Positions 36,927 through 44,764 of a stretch of DNA of 64,000 nucleotides are shown here, piece after piece. Origin of the DNA: Halobacteriovoraceae bacterium (lineage in GTDB: Bacteria > Bdellovibrionota > Bacteriovoracia > Bacteriovoracales > Bacteriovoracaceae); the NCBI GenBank assembly GCA_020635135.1, contig JACKAJ010000016.1, positions 682,001-746,000 of the forward strand. The letters are read 5' to 3'. Within the stretch, counting starts at the first letter, position 1. Each line of letters starts with the position of its first letter. The position numbers were made by a program, and so were the translations under genes. The notes under the pieces are model-generated. The model did no database searches. It was not told the origin of the DNA and saw only the letters and a program-made list of their open reading frames with translations.

Positions 36927-37805
36927 TCAATAAAGTCTTTTTATTGACTCGCTTCGTGAAAGCAATATTCCAATAAAAAGGAGTGGACCTAGAATTGATG
37001 TCAACATCCCCAGTGGTAGCTCTGCTCCCTGAACCGGGATTAAATAACACGCTTGATCAAACAGGCAAAACACCAACCCCGATAGCAAGCCTCCCCCGAG
37101 CACTTCTCGATGGATATCGGCGCGAAAAAATGCAAAACTTCGAAGGAAATGAGGGAAAATAAGGCCTGCAAAACTAAAGACTCCAAAGAACAAGGTCACA
37201 ATAGCTGAAGTATACATAGCCAAAAGAAAGCTTTGGAGCTCAAGTTTTTCAACTTCAATTCCTAACCCCCGAGCATACTCTCTTCCGATGACTTGCAAGC
37301 GCAGCTTTTTTGATATTCCCCACGCCAGAGCAAGTTGAAGCATAAAGACCAAACTTAAGTAGAAAAAATTAAAATTTGTCACATATCGAAAATTGCCGAA
37401 CCAAAGCTCAGTAGGAAAAGAAATTCCGAGGTTAAGCAAGACAAATTGTATTAGAGAGTAAAAAGAGGCCACCACTAAATTTACACTCAAGCCAATTAAG
37501 ATAATATTTTTAACTTCAAAAGTTTTCACTCTTATTTTCTTTCTCAAAAAAGTGAATATTAAAATAAAAAATAGCAAGTTAAAAAGTAATAGCGAACAAA
37601 GCGTACCATCCAAGGACCACATTTTTGCAGCAAAATGTCCTATTAAAAGAATAAAGATAGCCAATGCTTGAATTCCAAGTGTCGATGGAGCTGCCAGAGG
37701 ATTTTGGGTGATCAGTTGTACCAATGAGCCATTGCTCGACAGAACAAAGCCTCCTACAAAAGCAACTAGAGCTCGTGAAAACTGGTACCAATCAAAAATT
37801 TCCAT
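36927..37805 (-). CDS. FecCD-type ABC importer permease (iron/cobalamin family)
   Basis: The 292 residues are very hydrophobic, with about nine membrane segments. Family motifs are GSLVQLITQNPLAAPSTLGI (the GxLxQxxxxNPLAxPxxLG of FecCD) and FAGLIFPHFLRSF, the loop contacting the ATPase. Members import ferric siderophores, haem or vitamin B12. The GTG/ATG start overlaps the ATPase gene by 14 bases. No binding protein is adjacent, but a candidate lies at 41409-42257. Confidence 0.88.
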   Translation of the reverse strand: MEIFDWYQFSRALVAFVGGFVLSSNGSLVQLITQNPLAAPSTLGIQALAIFILLIGHFAAKMWSLDGTLCSLLLFNLLFFILIFTFLRKKIRVKTFEVKNIILIGLSVNLVVASFYSLIQFVLLNLGISFPTELWFGNFRYVTNFNFFYLSLVFMLQLALAWGISKKLRLQVIGREYARGLGIEVEKLELQSFLLAMYTSAIVTLFFGVFSFAGLIFPHFLRSFAFFRADIHREVLGGGLLSGLVFCLFDQACYLIPVQGAELPLGMLTSILGPLLFIGILLSRSESIKRLY

Positions 37806-38421
37806 TAACTAACCTTACACTTTTATCGCTCACTTCCATCTGAAAAACTCTTTCACAAACACTCTTTAAAAAATCTTTATTGTGATCCACAATAAAAAAA
37901 CCGACTCCTTGTTCCTTTTTTTGTTTAATTACAGTGATAAGTTTTTCAGTATTTTGAGTACTGAGCTGATGTGTCGGTTCATCCAGGAATCCCCAAATAA
38001 AATCAATTCCTAAAGCTAAAATAATTTGGAGAATTCTTTTTTCTCCGCCCGACAAAAAAGAATAATTTTTACTAATATGTTTTGAAAAAGAAAATTTTTG
38101 GATCAAGGAGTTTTCGGCGTTCAATTTTTCAGGTAAGCGCCCTGTGAGTTCACTATTGGCGAGATTTAAAATTTCCTGGACGCTTAGATTCACGAGCGGA
38201 TCCAGAACAGCTTGATCGAGAAAGCTTAAAAATTCATTCTCAAATATTTCTTTTTGATGATTTTTAAAATACTGAATGAGGCTCGACTTCCCGATACCAT
38301 TCTCACCTGTAACTCCTACTCCCTCTCCACGCTTGAGATGCAAGGATTCTCGCCAAACTCCGGTGGGGAGCTCAATAAACTTACTTTTATTTAATTCAAA
38401 AAAGGATTTCACAATAATCAC
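37792..38421 (-). CDS. ABC transporter ATPase, partner of the FecCD permease
   Basis: The 209-residue protein has Walker A GENGIGKSSL near residue 38, signature FLSGGEKRILQI, Walker B FIWGFLDEPTHQLS and switch H in FIVDHNKDF. It is about 40 residues shorter than FecE or BtuD, mainly between strands in the first half. It starts with GTG at 38421 (a second GTG is at 38412) and overlaps the permease gene by 14 bases. Confidence 0.85.
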   Translation of the reverse strand: MIIVKSFFELNKSKFIELPTGVWRESLHLKRGEGVGVTGENGIGKSSLIQYFKNHQKEIFENEFLSFLDQAVLDPLVNLSVQEILNLANSELTGRLPEKLNAENSLIQKFSFSKHISKNYSFLSGGEKRILQIILALGIDFIWGFLDEPTHQLSTQNTEKLITVIKQKKEQGVGFFIVDHNKDFLKSVCERVFQMEVSDKSVRLVNGNF

Positions 38422-38478
38422 AACTCAATTTAAAATTATGTTTTAAGTTCTATCACCAAAAAGACAAAAGGGGTAAAA

Positions 38479-39522
38479 ATGTCAAATTTTGAGCCTTTAA
38501 AAATTGATCTCGAAAAAATGACCAAAAATCAACTCGCTGCGCTCGATGCCCTCGACAGCGAATTGAAAACTTTAACAGCCACTCGTATGGGCCGTCGAGC
38601 CTTTATGCAAGCAATGCCACTCTTACTCGCAGCCTGTGCTTCTGGAGACAAAACTCGCTATCGCGAAGGAAATAATAAGGGCCAAGAGACAACTCTTTCC
38701 GTCGCCGATGAAAAGCGCATGACAAAGGAAGTTCTTCCCAAAATGAGAAAAGACTACCCGGCCCATAAAAATAAAGAAGCTCAAAAATATATAAAAAGCC
38801 TTGGCGCTAAAATAGTGAAGGCCAACAAACTTAATAAAAATCCTTACGTTTACAATTTCACTCTGGTCGATGTCAATTACGTTAACGCTTTTGCTCTTCC
38901 TGCCGGAGAAATTATGGTGACAGCTCCACTGCTGGCCATGGCCGAAACGGAAGCAGAACTCTCAGGGGTTATTGGTCACGAAATAGGGCACGTGATCTCT
39001 CGCCACACAGCTGAGAGAATGGACGCAGCCGAAAAAGCTCAAAAGAAATCGTGGCTCTACGCTGTGGGAGGTGGACTTCTTGGAGGAGTCGGCGGTTTTG
39101 CTCTCGGTAAATTACTATGTCAAAAATCAGACCCTGAATATAAAAAGTGTCTGCAAAGAGCTGCCGCTTACGGTGCCGCCGCTGGTGCAGGAGGCGGGCT
39201 TCTTATCCAAAAGTACGCCTTCATGGCCAATTCACGTGAAGACGAGATGGAAGCCGATCGCGTGGGCTTTAGAACATCAGTTGCTGCTGGCTATCACAAA
39301 GACCACGTGGGAACTTTTTATTCTAAACTCTTAGAGATGGAAAAGAAGCACAAAGGAGGATCGAATAAGTTGATGGCCTCTATTGCTGATGCTATGAGCA
39401 CACATCCACCAAGTCAGGAACGCGTGAATCAAATGAATGAGATGGCGAGTAAAGAGAATGCGAAAAAAGGCTCTGTCATTTCAACGAAAGCCTTTGATCG
39501 CATTAAAAAATCGATTGCTTAA
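38479..39522 (+). CDS. M48-family zinc metalloprotease with a Tat-like lipoprotein signal
   Basis: The 347-residue protein has a cytoplasmic N-terminal stretch of about 35 residues, then a twin-arginine segment GRRAFMQAMPLLLAACAS that also ends in a lipobox-like AAC. The catalytic motif is HEIGHVISRH (HEXXH near residue 166), with the third ligand in SREDEMEADRVGF. A glycine-rich hydrophobic hairpin (GGGLLGGVGGFALG) lies between, as in BepA/LoiP-like proteases. It probably works in the periplasm on outer-membrane proteins. Confidence 0.9.
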   Translation: MSNFEPLKIDLEKMTKNQLAALDALDSELKTLTATRMGRRAFMQAMPLLLAACASGDKTRYREGNNKGQETTLSVADEKRMTKEVLPKMRKDYPAHKNKEAQKYIKSLGAKIVKANKLNKNPYVYNFTLVDVNYVNAFALPAGEIMVTAPLLAMAETEAELSGVIGHEIGHVISRHTAERMDAAEKAQKKSWLYAVGGGLLGGVGGFALGKLLCQKSDPEYKKCLQRAAAYGAAAGAGGGLLIQKYAFMANSREDEMEADRVGFRTSVAAGYHKDHVGTFYSKLLEMEKKHKGGSNKLMASIADAMSTHPPSQERVNQMNEMASKENAKKGSVISTKAFDRIKKSIA

Positions 39523-39524
39523 TT

Positions 39525-39995
39525 TTAATCTTCGAGAAGACTTCGCAACATCCACGCAGTCTTTTCGTGAATTTGTAGTCTTTGAGTGAGAAGATCAAGA
39601 GTCGATTCATCGTTGGCATTTTCTGCAATGGGATAGAGTCCTCTCGCTGTTTGAATTACAACTTCGTGAGCTTTCACAAGATTTTTAATCATATCTTTGG
39701 CCGGAGGTGTTCCCTCTTCTTCTGTAATTTTTGTCAAAGAAGAAAACTCTTTATAAGAACCAGGAGCTCTCTCTCCCAGAGATCTAATTCTCTCTGCAAT
39801 CACATCTACGGCCATGGCCAATTCTGTGTACTGTGTCTCAAACATGGTGTGGAGGGTTTGGAACATCATCCCCGTCACGTTCCAATGATAGTTGTGTGTT
39901 TTGAGATAAAGTGTGTAGCTATCAGCTAACAAAGTCGACAACCCTTTTGCAATCTCTACTCTTTTTCCTTCTTCAATACCAATTTCAATTTTCAT
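39525..39995 (-). CDS. dps: Dps ferritin-like DNA-binding/iron-storage protein
   Basis: Dps forms a 12-mer that oxidises and stores iron and protects DNA. The 156 residues carry the ferroxidase motif THNYHWNVTGMMFQTLHTMF and the paired-subunit acidic residues in QYTELAMAVDVIAERIRSLG. The ribosome site AGGAGGC is clear. The upstream region has an 11-base inverted repeat whose nearer arm lies 3 bases before that site. The stop is 2 bases from the convergent M48 stop. Confidence 0.95.
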   Translation of the reverse strand: MKIEIGIEEGKRVEIAKGLSTLLADSYTLYLKTHNYHWNVTGMMFQTLHTMFETQYTELAMAVDVIAERIRSLGERAPGSYKEFSSLTKITEEEGTPPAKDMIKNLVKAHEVVIQTARGLYPIAENANDESTLDLLTQRLQIHEKTAWMLRSLLED

Positions 39996-40008
39996 AATAA
40001 GCCTCCTT

Positions 40009-40074
40009 CAATTGAGTTAGGCAGTTGATCTAGAGCCATATTAATCCCTTCGAGCGCTAAAGTTAACTCAATTG
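40009..40074 (-). promoter_or_regulatory. inverted repeat in the dps leader or promoter
   Basis: CAATTGAGTTA at 40009-40019 is mirrored perfectly by TAACTCAATTG at 40064-40074, 44 bases apart. One arm nearly touches the dps ribosome binding site. It could be a pair of operator half-sites or a leader hairpin that hides the ribosome site. Confidence 0.5.
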
Positions 40075-40177
40075 TCCCTATGACTCAATAAGTAAAACCA
40101 ATCGCCTCTCTCGCCCTCATTATGAGAAATTATTTCTGAAATTTTTATGACTCTAGTCATTATTTATTTCTTAGGCT

Positions 40178-41458
40178 ATGTATGGGCCTATGAAAAATTT
40201 AATCCCCAAAGGTATGAAACATTTGTTTCCCTCTAAGCACGAACTTTTCCCCGTTTTTGTTGCATCGACGACGGGTTTTTTCGTGCTGACAAGCTATAAC
40301 TGGGTGCGAAGTGCTAGCCCTGCTCTCTTTATGAGCTTTTACTCCAAAGACGAACTCCCTTGGGCGATGGGATTAATGGCCATTGGGCTCGTCATTGCCC
40401 TGTACTTTTACAATAAAATATTAAGCTGGTTTGGTCCGAGGCTCACTTTCCACATTTGTACGATCACTTCGACTCTCCTTTTTGTAGTTCACTACTTTGC
40501 GATCTCTGCCAAGATTAAAATCGCCGCTCTCTCACTATTTATTCTCAAAGACATTTACGTGATGATACTCATTGAACAAATCTGGTCGTATTTTAATACT
40601 GTGAACACCGTAGAGTCCTCTAAAAAAACCAGCGGGTTTATGATGGCGATTGTCACCATTGGCCCCATTGTGGGAGGACAGATCATCAGTCACTACGCCA
40701 CGACCTGGGGGAGTGAGGCCATTGTTCTCTATTCTTCCTTTTTCATTCTTCCAAGTTCTTTGTTTTTAGATTTAGGCTTGCGACGCTTACCACCTCAAAG
40801 AATCAAATCAGAGATAAAGCGAGAGCACAGAGACTACACCATGGGTTTAAGCTACCTTAAAAAGTATCCCGTTTTGTTATCTTTATTTTTTATCATTCTC
40901 ATTTCTCAGGTATTAGCTGCAACAACAACTCTGCGATTACAAGCGGCAGTCTCAGAGACCATACTTTCCGTCGACCAGCAAACAGCCTATTTCGGAAACT
41001 ATTATTCTCTCATAAATATCGTCGCCGCCTTTATGCAATTCATTGGAACTCCGTTGTGTTTGCAGTTCATTCCTCTCAGCATTATCCACTTAGTTATTCC
41101 CATTATTCATATTTTTTTAGGAATCTTTGTTCTCTTTACTCACAACCTATCCTTAATCATGCTTGCAAGCTTAAGCTTTAAATCCATTGATTACTCTCTG
41201 TTTAGAGGGGCCAAAGAACTGCTTTATATTCCCTTTAATTTTGATGTCCGCTATCGAACAAAGCAAATCATAGACGTCTTCGGTTATCGGTCAGGAAAAG
41301 CCGGAATATCACTCCTGCTTGGGGTTCTCAAGACAGGGCTTCGTATCCCCGATGTCTTTTATAGTTATTTTTCTCTTATTGCTTCAGTTATTTGGGTTTT
41401 CTTCGCTTTTAAAATTGCTCGTCATTTGCCAGATACCAAGAATGAAAAAAGTGCATAA
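40178..41458 (+). CDS. Tlc/NTT-like nucleotide carrier family membrane protein
   Basis: The 426-residue protein has eleven or twelve membrane segments. Its strongest signature is in the last third: DYSLFRGAKELLYIPFNF then KQIIDVFGYRSGKAGIS, which resembles the AKE-LYIP / K-IDVFGYRLGK pattern of Tlc-type ATP/ADP translocases and related carriers. True energy-parasite carriers are about 500 residues, so this is a shorter relative whose substrate is unproven. Start 40178 or ATG 40190 are both possible. The last 50 bases overlap the convergent gene. Confidence 0.75.
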   Translation: MYGPMKNLIPKGMKHLFPSKHELFPVFVASTTGFFVLTSYNWVRSASPALFMSFYSKDELPWAMGLMAIGLVIALYFYNKILSWFGPRLTFHICTITSTLLFVVHYFAISAKIKIAALSLFILKDIYVMILIEQIWSYFNTVNTVESSKKTSGFMMAIVTIGPIVGGQIISHYATTWGSEAIVLYSSFFILPSSLFLDLGLRRLPPQRIKSEIKREHRDYTMGLSYLKKYPVLLSLFFIILISQVLAATTTLRLQAAVSETILSVDQQTAYFGNYYSLINIVAAFMQFIGTPLCLQFIPLSIIHLVIPIIHIFLGIFVLFTHNLSLIMLASLSFKSIDYSLFRGAKELLYIPFNFDVRYRTKQIIDVFGYRSGKAGISLLLGVLKTGLRIPDVFYSYFSLIASVIWVFFAFKIARHLPDTKNEKSA

Positions 41459-42257
41459 ATTGAATTTGCGGGATACCCGGGATCAAAAGATACGATATTT
41501 GAATATCGTATTTATTTTTCCCTAAAGCGATCGGTTTAAATCCCGCCCCTTTTTTTTCAACTAAACCAATTTCTAAAACCTTTCCTTTCAATTTGGAGAG
41601 AACTTTTTGAGAGGGACTTACGTAGTGAAGATCACTTGGATAAGGTTGATATTTTTTCTTTTTTATCCAGGCAAGACTGAAGCCATCATTCACCATCATG
41701 AGATTATTCTTCGATTGAAGAGATCCCAAATAAAATAAAATTGTATCGTGCTTGAAATTTATATTTTTACTCTCATCCTCTATACTTTTAACCCATTTAT
41801 CGAGTTTTTTTCTCCCCTCATCACATTGATTTAAAAAAGGGTAAATATTTTTAAAAACTTCAATATAAGCACTAAATGGAGTAAGCCCGCGAGTTTTAAT
41901 TTCTACGAGTTTAGAAATATTGGGATTTTGTTTTTGAATATACTGAAGTCGTTCTTTTAATTCATAACTTTCATCAAAAAAAACTACTGATTTCTTTTTT
42001 ATTTTTTGAAATTCTTTCATTGAAATATAGACCCCACCACCTAGTTTTTTTCCTTTAAATTGAGAATCTAAAAAATGGTGTTGGTGAGAAGCAGCCATCC
42101 AGTGTTTGTCATGGGATAAATTGAGCTCTTTTAAAACAAAACTCACTGGACCTGAAAGTGAAATCACAGGCTCAGATAAATGACATTGAGGGTTTGAGCT
42201 AAAACTTAAAGAAGGAAATAGACTTATCCCAAGAAAAAGAAAAAATTGTTTGAACAT
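41409..42257 (-). CDS. exported protein resembling a periplasmic metal/cobalamin binding protein
   Basis: The 282 residues begin at ATG 42257, one base after the rnhA stop, with a signal peptide (KQFFLFLGISLFPSLSFSS). The pattern PVISLSGPVSFVLKELN, then VEIKTRGLTPFSAYIEVF and a long linking helix, recalls the BtuF/TroA binding-protein fold (VSLSPSxTEILFxLG). The match is weak and there is no lipobox. A longer frame to 42467 is shadow coding inside rnhA. It could serve the FecCD importer 3 kb away. Confidence 0.55.
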   Translation of the reverse strand: MFKQFFLFLGISLFPSLSFSSNPQCHLSEPVISLSGPVSFVLKELNLSHDKHWMAASHQHHFLDSQFKGKKLGGGVYISMKEFQKIKKKSVVFFDESYELKERLQYIQKQNPNISKLVEIKTRGLTPFSAYIEVFKNIYPFLNQCDEGRKKLDKWVKSIEDESKNINFKHDTILFYLGSLQSKNNLMMVNDGFSLAWIKKKKYQPYPSDLHYVSPSQKVLSKLKGKVLEIGLVEKKGAGFKPIALGKNKYDIQISYLLIPGIPQIQFMHFFHSWYLANDEQF

Positions 42258-42258
42258 T

Positions 42259-42927
42259 TCAGAGCATCTCGCGATCGAGGACAGTGTTACAAAGCTGATC
42301 GCAGCGTTCATTTTGAGGATGGTTCGCGTGCCCTTTAACCCAGTAGATATGAAATCTTTTAACTTTAAAACTTTCTTCGTCCAAGGCCTTCCACAACTCA
42401 ACATTCTCCACTGTTTTGTTATCTGCTTTCTTCCAGCCTCTTTTTTTCCAATTGTGGCGCCATTCATTCATTCCATTCACGATATATTTCGAATCTGTGT
42501 ATAAGTGAACAGAGACTTCAGACGTTTTGTATTCATTATCTTCGAGATACTCTCTAAAAAGCTCCAGGGCTTTTATAGCTCCTGTGAGTTCCATTTTATT
42601 ATTTGTGGTTTCACTATCAAAAGCAGAGGCTTCAAATAAAACATCCCCATAAAAGTTTTGGCCCATCACCCCCCAAGAGCCTGGACCGGGATTTCCTCGG
42701 CAAGCTCCGTCACTAAAAAGAGCAAAGTCTCGATCACCTTTCAGTTCAGGAGGAACAGGGTATTCTCCATACTCGACATCTGCTTGCATTTCTTCAAAAT
42801 CTTCTAAATCATGCAAGCTTTCAATAAGGTAATCGCAAGACTTTTGGGCTTTTTTATCGTCAAATAAAAGCTTCTTCAATTCTTTGAGAGCATTGTTAAG
42901 CTTATCTTTTGTTGGACTCATAATCAT
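42259..42927 (-). CDS. rnhA: ribonuclease HI with an N-terminal extension
   Basis: RNase HI removes RNA from RNA-DNA hybrids. The catalytic core spans about residues 66-222: FALFSDGACRGNPGPGSWG (first Asp at 73), NNKMELTGAIKALE, LYTDSKYIVNGMNEW, YWVKGHANHPQNERCD. The first 65 residues are an extra acidic, helical extension not found in the 155-residue E. coli enzyme and unlike the HBD domain of eukaryotes. The ATG overlaps the tyrS stop by one base (TAATG), so the two are coupled. Confidence 0.93.
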   Translation of the reverse strand: MIMSPTKDKLNNALKELKKLLFDDKKAQKSCDYLIESLHDLEDFEEMQADVEYGEYPVPPELKGDRDFALFSDGACRGNPGPGSWGVMGQNFYGDVLFEASAFDSETTNNKMELTGAIKALELFREYLEDNEYKTSEVSVHLYTDSKYIVNGMNEWRHNWKKRGWKKADNKTVENVELWKALDEESFKVKRFHIYWVKGHANHPQNERCDQLCNTVLDREML

Positions 42928-44180
42928 TACTTTAGGCGAATAAATTTTCGCTTTCCTACTTTGAGAATTTTACCAGTATAACTTTCATCGAAAGTTAAAT
43001 TGGCATCTTGGATTTTATCTCCATCCACAATACTGACAGCATTCTGTTTAATCATTCTTCTCGCTTCACCGTTTGAATTGAGAAGTTTCGAATCAACCAA
43101 AACTTCGATAATATTTGCTCCTCTTTGAAATGCATAATCATCAATTTCATCGGGAACATTCTTTTTTGCAAATACAGATTCAAACTGCTCACGCATTTTT
43201 TGTCCAGACTCATCTCCATGAAAGATGGCCACAATATTGGAAGCAATTCGCTTTTTAGCCTCATTAGGATGAAGCTTGCCACTATCGAGATCACTTACAA
43301 ACTGTCGGTACTCTTCTTCACTAAAACTACTGGCAAACTCTGCATATTCTTTCATAATAGCATCAGGGATGCTCATAACTTTTCCAAATTTATCAAATGG
43401 TTCATCGAGAACACCAATATAATTTCCTAAAGACTTGCTCATCTTTGCCGTTCCACAAGTTCCGTGGATAATAGGAAGAAGCATCGCTACTTGAGGGCGA
43501 AGGCCAGCATTCTTCTGGTAATCTCTTCCCATCAGTACATTAAATTTTTGATCACTTCCGCCAAGTTCGACGTCTGATTTAACGTAGACTGAATCAATCC
43601 CTTGAAGAACGGGATAAAAAAGCTCGTGAAGCGCGAGAGAATGCCCTTCCTCCAAGCGATTCTTAAAAGTATCGTGGCTTAAAAGTTTGGCCACTGTCGT
43701 TTGATGGGCCCAGTTCATCACATCAATAAGAGTAACATTTTTAAACCATTCGCTTTGATGGCGAATCTCAGTGCGATCTTTATTTAAAACGGTATAGACT
43801 TGATCCAAATATGTTTGAGCGTTTTTTTTCACTTCCTCTGGTGTTAAGCTCTGGCGCATTTCATTTTTACCGGTAGGATCACCAATTTGAGCAGTGTAAT
43901 CTCCGATAATAACAACTCCAGTATGACCAAGATTTTGAAACTGGGCCATCTTGCGGTAAGGAATGGTGTGGCCTAGGTGAACGTCGGTTCCAGTCGGGTC
44001 TATCCCACATTTCACTCTCAAGGGCTTATTATTTTCAATAGCGTGAGCAAGCATCACCACAAATTCGTCGAGAGGAGTAATTTCTGAGATTTTAAAATTC
44101 AAAAGTTTGAATTGTTTTTTAGTTTCAGTAACTGTTGAATTTGAAAAATCTTTTGATTTTAGTATCTTATCAATATCCAT
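42927..44180 (-). CDS. tyrS: tyrosyl-tRNA synthetase
   Basis: The class I enzyme charges tRNA-Tyr. Of its 417 residues, KCGIDPTGTDVHLGHTIPYR holds the HIGH-type motif (HLGH), GDYTAQIGDPTGK follows, and KMSKSLGNYIGV is the KMSKS loop. A C-terminal S4-type RNA-binding domain ends the protein (EARRMIKQNAVSIVDG). ATG 44180 is used, with AGG 8 bases upstream; a TTG at 44201 is the only longer choice. HLGH in place of HIGH, and the longer core, fit the TyrRS-Z/TyrZ-like branch. Confidence 0.96.
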   Translation of the reverse strand: MDIDKILKSKDFSNSTVTETKKQFKLLNFKISEITPLDEFVVMLAHAIENNKPLRVKCGIDPTGTDVHLGHTIPYRKMAQFQNLGHTGVVIIGDYTAQIGDPTGKNEMRQSLTPEEVKKNAQTYLDQVYTVLNKDRTEIRHQSEWFKNVTLIDVMNWAHQTTVAKLLSHDTFKNRLEEGHSLALHELFYPVLQGIDSVYVKSDVELGGSDQKFNVLMGRDYQKNAGLRPQVAMLLPIIHGTCGTAKMSKSLGNYIGVLDEPFDKFGKVMSIPDAIMKEYAEFASSFSEEEYRQFVSDLDSGKLHPNEAKKRIASNIVAIFHGDESGQKMREQFESVFAKKNVPDEIDDYAFQRGANIIEVLVDSKLLNSNGEARRMIKQNAVSIVDGDKIQDANLTFDESYTGKILKVGKRKFIRLK

Positions 44181-44257
44181 AGAAGTGCCTATTATTGCCA
44201 ATTATTAGAAAAAATGCCAGTATACACCACGCGTTTTGATATTACTTGAGGTTTGCA

Positions 44258-44764
44258 TTGGGCGTCAATTACTCCATAAAGGTTTATAAGCAATATTTCA
44301 ATTTTGCAAGTTCTCACTTTCTCATTTTTGAAAATGGGACGCGAGAGCCATTACACGGACACAATTATCGTGTTGCTGTTCGCGGCGAAGCTCCCAAACT
44401 CACCTCAGATATGGTCTTTGACTTTCTCGACATCAAGCCTATCGTGCGCGAAGTGTGTGACTCTCTCGATCATCGCCTTTTACTCCCCCGTGATCACCGC
44501 GATCTCAAAGTTTTTGAAGAAGGTGCAACTCATTGGAAAATTGTCCCTCCAGATGAAAAATATTTGATTATTCCAAAAGAAGACGTCATCTTTTTGCCTA
44601 TTGAAAACACCAGTGCTGAAAGACTCGCGATCTATCTTTGTCATCGTATAAAAGAAATCGTCAGGCAAAAATATCAATTTGAATTTACTCTTCTCGAAGT
44701 GGAAGTTGAAGAAACTCCCGGCCAGTCTGCAGTGTATTGTGAGCAACAAGAGAAAGAAATATGA
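44258..44764 (+). CDS. 6-pyruvoyl-tetrahydropterin synthase family enzyme, PTPS-III-like
   Basis: The family handles dihydroneopterin triphosphate for queuosine (QueD), biopterin or folate. The 168 residues carry the zinc histidines in FASSHF (His20) and LHGHNY (His33, His35), VFDFLDIKPIVREV, LDHRLL and ENTSAERLA. The usual catalytic cysteine before HGH is missing; instead there is REPLHGH, with Glu30 three residues before the first His. That is the ExxHGH form linked to PTPS-III, which replaces FolB in folate synthesis. TTG 44258 is chosen: GAGG lies 6 bases upstream. The next gene overlaps by 4 bases. Confidence 0.85.
   Translation: MGVNYSIKVYKQYFNFASSHFLIFENGTREPLHGHNYRVAVRGEAPKLTSDMVFDFLDIKPIVREVCDSLDHRLLLPRDHRDLKVFEEGATHWKIVPPDEKYLIIPKEDVIFLPIENTSAERLAIYLCHRIKEIVRQKYQFEFTLLEVEVEETPGQSAVYCEQQEKEI

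Noticed and set aside
42258..42467. Long N-terminal extension of the binding-protein-like gene
   Set aside because: It lies inside rnhA in another frame; the signal peptide starts at 42257.
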